Shown: positions 45,203 to 57,160 of the stretch, piece by piece
Position numbering within the stretch: position 1 is the stretch's first letter
Layout of the letters: every line of letters begins with the position of its first letter
Origin: Flavobacterium salilacus subsp. salilacus
Lineage (GTDB): Bacteria > Bacteroidota > Bacteroidia > Flavobacteriales > Flavobacteriaceae
Reading direction: 5' to 3'
Assembly (NCBI RefSeq): GCF_004634195.1
Contig: NZ_SKBP01000010.1
Location: forward strand, 62,001-126,000
Length of the DNA: 64,000 nt
Notes under the pieces: generated by a model
What the model was told of the DNA's origin: nothing
Seen by the model: only the letters and a program-made list of their open reading frames with translations
Database searches by the model: none
Made by a program: the position numbers and the translations under genes

Positions 45203-46954
45203 ATGAAGATAAAATTTGAATATAAAATAGCCGTAATTGTTGCATTGGGTGCTTTTCAGGGCGCATTTGCACAAAAGGAGGACAAGAATATAGGTACGGA
45301 AGTGGTAAATGTAGTAAAACCATATACCCCTACCATATCAGATGCTTTTAAGGTAAAAGAAACCCCCGTTATAGAAGATGAGGAGAACACGCAAAAAGAA
45401 AATATAGAATACAACATATTTTCTTTTCCCGTAGCGTCAACATTTACCCCCTCAAAAGGTAGAGCAGCAGGCGTAGAGCCTCCTAAACGTGAAAAACTCT
45501 TTAACAATTATGCAACACTTGGCATAGGTAACTATGGTACGATAAACGCAGAGCTTTTTGTTACCGAAAACCTGAACCGTAATGAATATGTGGGCGGTAT
45601 GCTGCGCCACCTTTCTTCGCAGGGCGGTATAGACGGCGTGGTACTCGACGACCAGTATTATAATACAGGTATAGACCTTACGTATGGCAACAGGCAACAA
45701 GCATATAGCTGGAATGCCGATTTGGGTTATCAAAACCAGGTATATAACTGGTATGGGCTTCCGTTAGAATACACAACATTCACTGAAGATGTTATTACCG
45801 GTATTGATGAACAGCAAACCTATCATACCCTGAAAGTGGGTGGTAATGTAAGTATGGAGCAAAGTATTTTTAAAGATGCGTCATTACAGTACAAACGATT
45901 TTGGGATGCTTTCGACTCGGCAGAAAACAGGTTTATCCTGAAACCTTCATTTGACGTGAGTGTACTTAGTGAAAAAATAAAGCTGGATTTTGTGGTTGAC
46001 TATGTAGGTACAACTTTCGCTGAAAATAATATTGTGGCTGAGGAGCAAAAGTATAACTACTTTAACATAGGCGCACAACCAAGCATACTATTCCAAAGAG
46101 ATGATTTTTCGGTCAATTTAGGTGCGGGGCTGTTTTACAGTATGGGTAAAGTAAACGAGGAGAGCGAGAGTAAGTTTTTTGTATATCCGCAGGTAAAGGC
46201 ATCCTATAAAGTAGTGGGCGACCTGATGATAGCCTATGCCGGAGCAGAGGGAACACTTAAACAAAATTCGTATGAAGAGTTTGTATCACAAAACCCTTTT
46301 GTTTCGCCTACGCTTGCTATGGCACCAACCGATCAGCAGTATGATATATATGTTGGTTTAAAAGGAAAGCTGGCGAGTAATGTAGCCTATAACGTTCGTG
46401 GTTCGTATATGAATGAGGATGACAGGGCTTTCTTTATTAACAATGGCACATCTGCTTTTGCGGGAGATGACCTTGAAGGCTATCAGTACGGAAATTCATT
46501 CGGTGTTATTTATAATAAATTAAAAACCATTAGCTTTTTTGGAGAACTGAAAGCTGATTTTTCTAAGAAAGTGAGCGCAGGCATTAACGCCACCTACTAT
46601 AGCTATGATACCGATATGGAGGAGGCTTGGAACTTACCGGATATGAAAGTGTCGGCTAATATTGATGTAGATATTACCGAAAAATGGTATGCAGGCGCAA
46701 ACCTGTTTTTTGTAGGCGAAAGGAAAGATTTTATCTCATTGATGGATATTGATCCTACAGTAGATAACACTCAGGTGATAACATTAGACAGTTATTTTGA
46801 CATTAATACTAATGTAGGTTACAGGTATAACGAACGCCTTACAGGTTTCTTGAAACTGAATAACATTGCCAGCCAAGATTACGAAAAGTGGTCGAGCTAC
46901 CCCGTGCAAGGCTTCCAGTTTATGTTGGGAGCATCCTATAAATTTAATTTTTAG
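45203..46954 (+). CDS. Outer-membrane beta-barrel protein lacking a plug domain
   Basis: A 583-residue outer-membrane protein with a signal peptide (MKIKFEYKIAVIVALG..GAFA-QK) and about 20 or more amphipathic strands from about residue 90 to the end. It closes in SYKFNF, where a terminal Phe is the usual insertion signal for barrels. It looks like the barrel half of a TonB-dependent receptor: no clear plug domain lies between the signal peptide and the first strands. The N-terminal ~90 residues (IGTEVVNVVKPYTPTIS) are low in strand content. Start chosen at ATG 45203, not the TTG at 45197. It probably acts with the upstream TPR protein; the terminator at 46981 ends the unit. Confidence 0.8.
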   Translation: MKIKFEYKIAVIVALGAFQGAFAQKEDKNIGTEVVNVVKPYTPTISDAFKVKETPVIEDEENTQKENIEYNIFSFPVASTFTPSKGRAAGVEPPKREKLFNNYATLGIGNYGTINAELFVTENLNRNEYVGGMLRHLSSQGGIDGVVLDDQYYNTGIDLTYGNRQQAYSWNADLGYQNQVYNWYGLPLEYTTFTEDVITGIDEQQTYHTLKVGGNVSMEQSIFKDASLQYKRFWDAFDSAENRFILKPSFDVSVLSEKIKLDFVVDYVGTTFAENNIVAEEQKYNYFNIGAQPSILFQRDDFSVNLGAGLFYSMGKVNEESESKFFVYPQVKASYKVVGDLMIAYAGAEGTLKQNSYEEFVSQNPFVSPTLAMAPTDQQYDIYVGLKGKLASNVAYNVRGSYMNEDDRAFFINNGTSAFAGDDLEGYQYGNSFGVIYNKLKTISFFGELKADFSKKVSAGINATYYSYDTDMEEAWNLPDMKVSANIDVDITEKWYAGANLFFVGERKDFISLMDIDPTVDNTQVITLDSYFDINTNVGYRYNERLTGFLKLNNIASQDYEKWSSYPVQGFQFMLGASYKFNF

Positions 46955-46980
46955 TAACACACAAATACTGTTAAAAAAGT

Positions 46981-47018
46981 AAAACCTGCAAGGTCTTCCT
47001 GATCTTGTAGGTTTTTAT
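46981..47018 (+). terminator. Terminator of the TPR/barrel unit
   Basis: AAACCTGCAAG pairs with CTTGTAGGTTT (one G-T pair) around an 11-base loop, followed by a T-rich tract, 26 bases after the barrel stop. Confidence 0.8.
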
Positions 47019-47036
47019 ATAAATAAGAGTTACACA

Positions 47037-47489
47037 ATGCAGGAGCTAAAACAAAAAATAATCAGCTATTATAAACAACAAGTACAGGACAAGGAAGATG
47101 CTTTTCGCGATATGATAGCCGCCCTTACCGAAGATGCCGCTAATGATGCCAAAGGTTCGGCAGGCGATAAGCACGAAACAGCCCTCTCAATGATGCACTT
47201 AGAACAGGAAAAACTGAATACCAAGCTTAGTGAGATACTTACTCAAAAGGCTTTTCTCAGTAAACAGGACGCTGATACCACACATAAAAAAATAGCCGTA
47301 GGCAGTTTAGTAAAGGCTAACGAGATGTATTTGTTTGTGAGCCTTGCCTTACCAAAAATAACAATTGACGGACATACCATAATTGCACTATCGCCTCAAT
47401 CGCCATTAGGTGCTAAAATTATAGGTGTAGAAGTAGGATATTCATTCGAAATAAACGGAACACAGTATGTAATTGAATACATCGCTTAG
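47037..47489 (+). CDS. GreA C-terminal-like protein
   Basis: A 150-residue cytosolic protein. The N-terminal half is a helical coiled-coil (about 1-85, with DKHETALSMMHLEQEK). The C-terminal half holds ALSPQSPLGAKIIGVEVGYSFEING (as SPQSPLGAKIIG), the strand-turn pattern of the GreA/GreB C-terminal domain, which binds RNA polymerase. Unlike GreA, the acidic tip of the coiled coil is not evident, so transcript cleavage stimulation is doubtful. I recall such 150-residue Flavobacteria proteins carrying a misleading '3-oxoacyl-ACP synthase' label; nothing in the sequence supports that. Its stop overlaps the next gene's stop (TTAG). Confidence 0.75.
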   Translation: MQELKQKIISYYKQQVQDKEDAFRDMIAALTEDAANDAKGSAGDKHETALSMMHLEQEKLNTKLSEILTQKAFLSKQDADTTHKKIAVGSLVKANEMYLFVSLALPKITIDGHTIIALSPQSPLGAKIIGVEVGYSFEINGTQYVIEYIA

Positions 47490-47863
47490 AGCAACTCTCC
47501 CTTGTCGTTTGTTACTGTTTTTAGTTTTTCTATTTTGGAATCTAAGGTATTAAGGATACCATACCAAAATGCTAAAAACAAAATTAAAATAGGGATACGG
47601 TCTGAATAATCTATATCATTTTCAATATTAGTTTTGAAAGATTCATATATGACAATATTTTCACGAATTGCAGATTGATTTTTAGAGTCGCTGAATTCCG
47701 GTTCGTCTAATTTTTTATAAAAGCTGTTTAATTCTTTTAACCTTTCGTTTTCTTTCTGTAGATCATGGTAAGCGTTATATAATGGGTCAATGATAAAAAA
47801 TATAGCAATTATTCCTCCTATATAAAGCGCAAATTTTATCGATATCAGTATTTTTGACTTCAT
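47486..47863 (-). CDS. Small membrane protein of unknown function
   Basis: A 125-residue protein with a membrane span near residues 8-25 and a second near 93-110 (IPILILFLAFWYGIL). Between them is a charged helix with coiled-coil character (ELNSFYKKLDEPEFSD). It resembles no family I know. It is convergent with the GreA-C-like gene and the two stop codons overlap in the tetranucleotide TTAG (47486-47489), so no terminator fits between. Upstream lies a 234-bp AT-rich gap before asnB. Codon use is strongly A/T-biased, which could reflect a recently gained gene. Confidence 0.6.
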   Translation of the reverse strand: MKSKILISIKFALYIGGIIAIFFIIDPLYNAYHDLQKENERLKELNSFYKKLDEPEFSDSKNQSAIRENIVIYESFKTNIENDIDYSDRIPILILFLAFWYGILNTLDSKIEKLKTVTNDKGELL

Positions 47864-48097
47864 AGTGTTTATTCCATTTCGGAGGTAAATATAAATATCT
47901 ACTTTTCATTATTATAATTTGTAATCAAATACATAAATAATCTTTTTGTTATTTGTTAAAAATAGTATAATGGTGTATTTTAACTTCAAAGTGTAAGTTA
48001 AAATAGTGTTTATGTTTTAAAATTGAAACTTCATATCCATCTTTGCTTTATCGAAAACAACAAAAGGTTTTCGAGATTAACTAAAAGCATAAAAGGC

Positions 48098-49720
48098 ATG
48101 TGTGGAATTTTAGCAATAATAGGTAAAGGAAAAGATGAAGCATTAGTAAAACAACTTTCTAAAAGGATGTCGCATCGCGGTCCTGACGAAAGTGATTTAC
48201 ATATAACAGAGAAAGGGCATATACTGAGCCACGAGCGTTTATCTATTATTGATATTGATGGCGGTAAGCAACCCATACAAGGCACAAAGCAGGTTTGGAT
48301 GGTACACAACGGCGAGATATACAACCACCAACAGCTACGCGAAACCGTTTTAAAAAACCATACGTTCAGGACAAATTCCGACTCTGAGGTTATTGTACAC
48401 TTGTATGAAGAGTTTGGTTACGATTTTTGCAATAAGCTCGACGGTATGTTTGCCTTTGTGGTTATTAATGGCGATGATTATATAGCAGGTCGCGATCCGC
48501 TTGGCGTAAAACCATTATATTATGGACTGGATGAAAGAGGCAGGATTTATTTCGCATCAGAAATGAAAGTTATTGCCGACCAGTGCCAAACCTTCTCTAC
48601 CTTTCCTCCGGGTCATTACTATACCCCTAAAACGGGTTTTGTAAAGTATTATCGCCCTCAGTGGGAAGATGCCTCTAAAGCCGTTGAAGAAGTTGATTAT
48701 ACAGCTATAAGGCAAGTGCTTACTGATGCTGTAGCAAAAAGGCTGATGAGCGATGTACCACTGGGAGTATTACTGTCCGGCGGGTTAGACTCTTCCTTAA
48801 TAACATCTATCGCTGCAAAGCTCATGAAAGAGAAGGGAGAGCAACTGCATTCGTTTTCCATAGGGCTCGATGCCCAAGCACCTGATGTAGTGGCTGCCCG
48901 CAATGTAGCCGAATTTTTAGGAACAGAACATCACGAAGTATTTTTTACCATACAAGAAGGAGTGGAAATACTCGATAAACTGATATGGCATTTAGAAACC
49001 TACGATGTCACTTCTATACGAGCAAGTACACCCATGTATTTTTTATCGCAGGCAATAGCTGAAGAGGGCGTCAAAGTAGTACTGTCGGGCGAGGGAGCAG
49101 ATGAAATATTTGGGGGTTACCTCTACTTCCGTAATGCACCAACACCTGCCGATTTTCAGAAAGAAACCATTGAAAGGGTTCAAAAACTGTTTACTGCCGA
49201 TTTGCTCAGGGCAGATAAATCAACAATGGCACATGGGCTGGAGGCAAGAGTACCTTTTTTAGATAAAGCCTTTTTAGAACTTGCCATAACCATACAACCC
49301 GAAGAAAAACAACCCAAAAGCTATAATGGTATAGAAAAGTATATTTTGCGAAAAGCTTTTGATACACCGGAGCAACCTTACCTGCCGGAGAACGTTTTGT
49401 GGAGGCAAAAAGAACAATTTTCTGATGGAGTAGGCTATAAATGGATAGACGCTCTTATTGCATATTGCGAGCAGCAGGTTAGTGATGCAGAGTTTGAAAG
49501 TGCCGAAGAACGTTTTCCGTACAATACCCCTGCCACAAAGGAGGCTTATTTTTACAGGTCGGTATTTGCAAAACATTTCCCGCAATTAAGCGCGGCACAA
49601 ACCGTAAGGAAATGGATACCGAAATGGCAGGCTAATACCGACCCAAGCGGCAGAGCGAATGAAGCCCATATAAAAGCAGATATTGCAGTAACCGCTGATG
49701 TTATAAAAGCCGAAGTATAA
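48098..49720 (+). CDS. asnB: Asparagine synthase B (glutamine-hydrolysing)
   Basis: A 540-residue enzyme making asparagine from aspartate, glutamine and ATP. I start at ATG 48098, because the second residue must be the nucleophile Cys of the class-II glutaminase (MCGI), which a longer frame from TTG 48023 would bury. RGPD (27-30) and NGEIYN (71-76) are the amidotransferase motifs. The synthetase half has SGGLDS (227-232), the PP-loop, and YVFSGEG-type VLSGEGADEIFGGY at about 330. It stands alone, with a terminator just after it. The assignment is secure. Confidence 0.95.
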   Translation: MCGILAIIGKGKDEALVKQLSKRMSHRGPDESDLHITEKGHILSHERLSIIDIDGGKQPIQGTKQVWMVHNGEIYNHQQLRETVLKNHTFRTNSDSEVIVHLYEEFGYDFCNKLDGMFAFVVINGDDYIAGRDPLGVKPLYYGLDERGRIYFASEMKVIADQCQTFSTFPPGHYYTPKTGFVKYYRPQWEDASKAVEEVDYTAIRQVLTDAVAKRLMSDVPLGVLLSGGLDSSLITSIAAKLMKEKGEQLHSFSIGLDAQAPDVVAARNVAEFLGTEHHEVFFTIQEGVEILDKLIWHLETYDVTSIRASTPMYFLSQAIAEEGVKVVLSGEGADEIFGGYLYFRNAPTPADFQKETIERVQKLFTADLLRADKSTMAHGLEARVPFLDKAFLELAITIQPEEKQPKSYNGIEKYILRKAFDTPEQPYLPENVLWRQKEQFSDGVGYKWIDALIAYCEQQVSDAEFESAEERFPYNTPATKEAYFYRSVFAKHFPQLSAAQTVRKWIPKWQANTDPSGRANEAHIKADIAVTADVIKAEV

Positions 49721-49763
49721 CTTTAAATTTTTTTAGAATTTAGTTTGTTTATTTGTTTGTTTG

Positions 49764-49796
49764 AAAAAACGCTCTGCATCAGCAGGGCGTTTTTTA
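49764..49796 (+). terminator. Terminator of asnB
   Basis: AACGCTCTGC-ATCA-GCAGGGCGTT hairpin (one G-T pair) flanked by A and T runs, about 45 bases after the asnB stop. Confidence 0.9.
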
Positions 49797-49911
49797 TAAA
49801 GTTAATTAATACGCTTTTAGATAATCCTCAACATTTAGCAATTTTTAATAAATTGTTAATAACTTAGGTGCTAAAGTGAGGCTTTGTACCTGATAATTTT
49901 TCGTGTTTTCT

Positions 49912-49919
49912 TATATTTG
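49912..49919 (+). promoter_or_regulatory. Candidate -7 element of gyrB
   Basis: TATATTTG matches TAnnTTTG and ends about 38 bases before the gyrB ATG. The nearest upstream TTG leaves a 25-base spacer, slightly too long, so only the -7 element is proposed. Confidence 0.45.
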
Positions 49920-49944
49920 TTCGTTAAACTTAAAATTTCGATAA

Positions 49945-52909
<2,965 letters not shown>

Positions 52910-52941
52910 AAAATTAACCAATCTTAAAAAGACATTTTAAT

Positions 52942-53877
52942 ATGAAAGTTACAATTGTAGGAGCCGGTAACGTAGGAGCCACCTGTGCTGACGTAATATC
53001 ATACAGAGGTATTGCAAGTGAAGTAGTTTTATTGGACATTAAAGAAGGTTTTGCTGAAGGTAAAGCTATGGATATCATGCAATGTGCTACTACTACAGGT
53101 TTTAACACAAGAGTTTCGGGCAGTACTAACGATTATACTAAAACAGCGGGCAGTGATGTAGTTGTTATTACATCGGGGATACCAAGAAAACCGGGAATGA
53201 CAAGGGAGGAACTTATAGGTATCAATGCAGGAATTGTAAAATCAGTAGCAGATAATGTATTACAACATTCGCCAAACGCTATAATAGTAGTGGTTTCTAA
53301 CCCTATGGATACTATGACGTACCTGACGCTGAAAGCTACGGGATTGCCAAAAAACAGAATTATAGGTATGGGCGGTGCGCTTGATAGCTCTCGTTTTAAA
53401 TATTACCTTTCTAAAGCGTTAGACAGACCGTCTAACGATGTGCAGGGCATGGTTATAGGCGGACACGGCGATACTACCATGATACCGCTTACAAGGCTTG
53501 CATCATACAACGGCAGCCCTGTTGCCAACTTCCTTTCTCAGGAGGCTTTAGATAAAGTAGCTGCCGACACTATGGTGGGCGGAGCTACGCTTACAGGCTT
53601 GTTAGGTACTTCGGCTTGGTATGCTCCCGGAGCATCTGTAGCCTACCTTGTAGATAGTATATTGAACGATCAGAAGAAAATGATACCATGCTCTGTATTG
53701 CTTGAGGGCGAGTACGGACAGAATGATATTTGTATGGGTGTACCATGCCTTATCGGTAAAAATGGTGTAGAGGCTATAATAGATGTTAATCTTGATGATA
53801 ATGAGAAAGCATTGTTCGCCAAAAGTGCCGATGCTGTGCGCAATATGAATGCCGATCTTAAATCAGTATTGGCATAA
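52942..53877 (+). CDS. mdh: Malate dehydrogenase
   Basis: A 311-residue NAD-dependent enzyme of the LDH/MDH superfamily that interconverts malate and oxaloacetate in the TCA cycle. GAGNVG (7-12) binds the nucleotide and the Asp in VLLDIKEG (~32) selects NAD. IPRKPGM (80-86) holds the Arg that marks malate over lactate. VSNPMD (118-123), and GGHGDT with catalytic His175 follow. The LDH-like MDH type is typical of Bacteroidota. It lies between an outer-membrane gene and secDF, with its own terminator, so it is probably monocistronic. Secure. Confidence 0.96.
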   Translation: MKVTIVGAGNVGATCADVISYRGIASEVVLLDIKEGFAEGKAMDIMQCATTTGFNTRVSGSTNDYTKTAGSDVVVITSGIPRKPGMTREELIGINAGIVKSVADNVLQHSPNAIIVVVSNPMDTMTYLTLKATGLPKNRIIGMGGALDSSRFKYYLSKALDRPSNDVQGMVIGGHGDTTMIPLTRLASYNGSPVANFLSQEALDKVAADTMVGGATLTGLLGTSAWYAPGASVAYLVDSILNDQKKMIPCSVLLEGEYGQNDICMGVPCLIGKNGVEAIIDVNLDDNEKALFAKSADAVRNMNADLKSVLA

Positions 53878-53895
53878 GTTGAAGGATATAAAGTT

Positions 53896-53924
53896 AAGGG
53901 CTGCCATCGGCAGCCTTTTTTTTA
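53896..53924 (+). terminator. Terminator of mdh
   Basis: GGCTGCC-ATC-GGCAGCC stem followed by eight T bases, about 20 bases after the mdh stop. Confidence 0.92.
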
Positions 53925-53944
53925 AGATATAATTTAGAAATAAA

Positions 53945-53975
53945 TTGTTTAATCTTTTCGTAAATTATATATTTG
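53945..53975 (+). promoter_or_regulatory. Promoter of secDF
   Basis: TTG at 53945-53947 is followed after 20 bases by TATATTTG (53968-53975), both elements in the Bacteroidota arrangement. It lies between the mdh terminator and secDF, with a leader of ~35 bases. The best-supported promoter in the window. Confidence 0.6.
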
Positions 53976-54014
53976 CTCGTTTTTAAAAAAAGGAATAATT
54001 AATTTTTAGTACCA

Positions 54015-57011
54015 ATGCAGAATAAGGGACTCATTAAATTTTTCGCAATTTTACTTGCGATAGTATGTATCTACCAGCTTTCTTTCACATTTGTTTCTAA
54101 TAGTATTCAAGAAGATGCAAAGGAATTTGCTAATGGCGATGCAAAGGCAGAGCTTAAATACTTAGATTCAATAAAAGATATCGAGGTTTATCCGGTTTTA
54201 GGATATACATACAGTGAAGTAAGAGACAAACAAATCAATAAAGGACTTGACCTTGAAGGAGGTATCAATGTTACTCTTGAAATATCTGTAAAAGATATTA
54301 TTAAAGATCTTGCTAATAAATCATCCAATCCTGTTTTAAACAGAGCTTTGGACAGAGCTACTGAAGACAGGCAGGGTAATCAGGATTACCTGGATGCTTT
54401 CTTTATTGCATTTGATAATGAGTCTAAAGGCAGTGTAAAGCTGGCTTCGCCGGAACTCTTTACCAATAGGATAATGGGTGACGAGGTTAACATTGATATG
54501 ACCGATGAACAGGTTAAAAATGTTATCCGTAAAAAAGTTAACGAATCTATAGACAGTGCCTTCTTAGTACTTACAGAGCGTATTGATAAGTTTGGTGTGG
54601 TACAGCCTAACATCCAGCGTTTGGGTGAGTCAGGAAGAATACTGGTAGAGTTACCGGGAGCTAAAGATATAGACCGTGTTAAAAAATTATTACAAAGTAC
54701 AGCACAACTTGAATTTTGGGAAACGTATAAAGTAACCGATCTTCAAGGATTTTTACTTGCTGCTAACGAAACACTAAAAACTACAGAGAAAAAAGAAGAA
54801 GTAGCTGTAAAAGAAGAAAACCCGACTTCGGCTATTGACTCATTGCTTACTGATAGTGCAACAGATTCTCTTGAAGCATTAAAAGGCAATAACCCTTTAT
54901 TTGAGAAACTTATCCCCAATCAGGGAGGCGGTGGTCCTGTTATCGGTTATGCATCTGTAAAAGATACTGCAAAAGTAAATAGCTGGTTAAAAAGATCAGA
55001 CATTCGTTCGTTATTAACAGGAGATCAGCGTTATACTCGCTTTGCTTGGAGTAAAGACGTTATAAAAACCGAAGCCAATGCAGCAGAGGATAATAAAGAT
55101 GAAAAAGGTCCTGATAACTTAGTAGAGCTTTATGCACTAAAAGGAAACAGAGAGAATTTAGCTCCGTTGAGCGGAAACGTTATTACGGGAGCAAGTGCTA
55201 CTTTCGATCAGTTGGGTAAACCATCTGTAGATATGCAGATGAATACCAAAGGAGCGCAAGAGTGGGAAAGAATGACAGGCAAAGCATTTGCCGAGAAAGG
55301 CTTTATCGCTATCGTGCTTGATAATATAGTATATTCTGCACCGGGCGTTACATCAGGAGCTATTTCGGGAGGACGTTCTCAAATATCAGGCTCATTTAAT
55401 GTTTCAGAAACAGAGGATTTAGCAAATATATTAAGAGCAGGTAAACTTCCTGCCTCTGCAGATATTATACAATCAGAAGTAGTAGGACCATCACTCGGTC
55501 AGGAAGCCATAGATAACGGTATTAACTCTGCTTTAGTGGGATTACTGCTTATATCGCTATGGATGATTATTTATTACGGTAAAGCAGGTGTATATGCTAA
55601 TATAGCGCTTATCGTTAACTTACTGTTTCTTTTCGGTTTCCTTGCCAGTATCGGTGCGGTACTTACACTACCGGGTATTGCAGGTATAGTACTTACTATG
55701 GGTACTGCAGTAGATGCCAATATTATAATTTATGAACGAGCCAAGGAGGAACTCCGATTTGGCAGGACGATAGACGAGGCAATCAAGATAGCGTTTAGCT
55801 GGAAAGGGGCTATGTCAGCCATTACTGATGCTAACGTTACTACATTTCTTACCGGTTTGGTGCTTTTAATATTTGGTACAGGTCCTGTAAAAGGTTTTGC
55901 AACTACATTACTTATAGGTATTATTACATCCTTATTCACTGCCATCTTTATAACAAGATTGCTTTTGGATATGGGTAAAAATGGCAATCTTACTTTTGAT
56001 ACTCCGGTCTCTAAAAACTGGTTTAGAAACTTTAACTTCGATTTCCTTCGCAAAAAGAAAATAGCTTATGTTGTTTCATCATTATTAATAATAGGTAGTT
56101 TTGTTTCTCTATTCACTAACGGTCTCGATCAAGGTATCGATTTTGTAGGAGGTCGTACTTTCCAGGTAAGATTTGATAAAGAAGCTCCTATTGAAGAAGT
56201 TAAGAGCGATCTTACTGCTGCTTTTGGCAGCGGTGTAGATGCCAAAGTATTCGGAGACCCCTCTCAGTTAAGAATTACAACGAAGTATAAAGTAGAAGAG
56301 CACGGTATTGCTGCCGACCAAGAGGTGAACAAAATAATGTATGATAATCTTAAGAAATACTATTCTAATGATATAACATACGACCAGTTTATCAATACTT
56401 ATGACGGTAAACAAGTGGGTATTATGCAAGCTGCCAAAGTAGGACCTACCATTGCAGATGATATTAAAACAAACTCGTATTGGGCTGTAGCAGGTTCGCT
56501 TCTTATAGTGTTCCTGTACCTTATGATAAGTTTCAGAAAATGGCAATACAGCCTTGGTGCAGTTGTGGCAGTAGCGCATGACGTTATCATAGTATTAGGT
56601 ATATACTCTGCATGTTACAAGTTTGCACCATTCCAGATGGAAATGAACCAGCACTTTATTGCGGCGATACTTACCGTTATCGGTTACTCGCTAAATGATA
56701 CCGTTATTGTATTCGACAGGATAAGGGAGTTCCTTGCCAGCAAAATGCCGGGTACATTTAAAGAGGTTGTAAACAAGTCTATAAACACTACAATTACCAG
56801 AACCATAAATACATCGCTTACAGTAATATTTGTATTACTTATCATGTTCATATTTGGTGGTGAGTCTATACAAGGGTTTATATTCGCAATGCTTGTAGGT
56901 ATCTTTGTAGGTACATATTCATCATTGTTTATTGCAACTCCAATAGTGGTAGATACAACATCAGATAAAGATAAAGCTCTGATTGAAGCACAACATTCGG
57001 ATGCTGAATAA
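54015..57011 (+). CDS. secDF: Fused protein-export membrane protein SecDF
   Basis: A 998-residue fusion of SecD and SecF that uses proton-motive force to help Sec translocation from the periplasmic side. The SecD half (about 1-640) has one N-terminal span, a large periplasmic domain with NQGG-type GLDLEGGINVTLE (about 76-88) and RIDKFGVVQPNIQRLG (about 185-200), then five spans with GTAVDANIIIYERAKEEL. The SecF half (about 660-998) has LDQGIDFVGGRTFQVRF and YSLNDTVIVFDRIRE. Both D-x-N-[IV]-x-[IV]-[FY]-[ED]-R motifs are intact. Fused SecDF is usual in this phylum. Terminator follows. Secure. Confidence 0.95.
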   Translation: MQNKGLIKFFAILLAIVCIYQLSFTFVSNSIQEDAKEFANGDAKAELKYLDSIKDIEVYPVLGYTYSEVRDKQINKGLDLEGGINVTLEISVKDIIKDLANKSSNPVLNRALDRATEDRQGNQDYLDAFFIAFDNESKGSVKLASPELFTNRIMGDEVNIDMTDEQVKNVIRKKVNESIDSAFLVLTERIDKFGVVQPNIQRLGESGRILVELPGAKDIDRVKKLLQSTAQLEFWETYKVTDLQGFLLAANETLKTTEKKEEVAVKEENPTSAIDSLLTDSATDSLEALKGNNPLFEKLIPNQGGGGPVIGYASVKDTAKVNSWLKRSDIRSLLTGDQRYTRFAWSKDVIKTEANAAEDNKDEKGPDNLVELYALKGNRENLAPLSGNVITGASATFDQLGKPSVDMQMNTKGAQEWERMTGKAFAEKGFIAIVLDNIVYSAPGVTSGAISGGRSQISGSFNVSETEDLANILRAGKLPASADIIQSEVVGPSLGQEAIDNGINSALVGLLLISLWMIIYYGKAGVYANIALIVNLLFLFGFLASIGAVLTLPGIAGIVLTMGTAVDANIIIYERAKEELRFGRTIDEAIKIAFSWKGAMSAITDANVTTFLTGLVLLIFGTGPVKGFATTLLIGIITSLFTAIFITRLLLDMGKNGNLTFDTPVSKNWFRNFNFDFLRKKKIAYVVSSLLIIGSFVSLFTNGLDQGIDFVGGRTFQVRFDKEAPIEEVKSDLTAAFGSGVDAKVFGDPSQLRITTKYKVEEHGIAADQEVNKIMYDNLKKYYSNDITYDQFINTYDGKQVGIMQAAKVGPTIADDIKTNSYWAVAGSLLIVFLYLMISFRKWQYSLGAVVAVAHDVIIVLGIYSACYKFAPFQMEMNQHFIAAILTVIGYSLNDTVIVFDRIREFLASKMPGTFKEVVNKSINTTITRTINTSLTVIFVLLIMFIFGGESIQGFIFAMLVGIFVGTYSSLFIATPIVVDTTSDKDKALIEAQHSDAE

Positions 57012-57030
57012 ATAAGCATCAATCAATATA

Positions 57031-57066
57031 AAAAAGCCTGCTTATTTTTTAAGCAGGCTTTTTTAT
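57031..57066 (+). terminator. Terminator of secDF
   Basis: AAAAAGCCTGCTT pairs with AAGCAGGCTTTTT around a T-rich loop, followed by further T bases, about 20 bases past the secDF stop. Confidence 0.92.
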
Positions 57067-57160
57067 ATCTTTTCCGTTTGAGAAAACACAATGTGCATAA
57101 AAGCAATTTTTAAACTATATTAGCGTTAAATTATAAATCAATCTAAAGTTATTTTTTTCT

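Noticed and set aside
47037..47489. Annotation as 3-oxoacyl-ACP synthase
   Set aside because: The protein is only 150 residues with no ketosynthase Cys-His-His/Asn motif; the C-terminal half looks GreA-like instead.
48023..48097. N-terminal extension of AsnB from TTG 48023
   Set aside because: The catalytic Cys must be residue 2, which is met only by the ATG at 48098.
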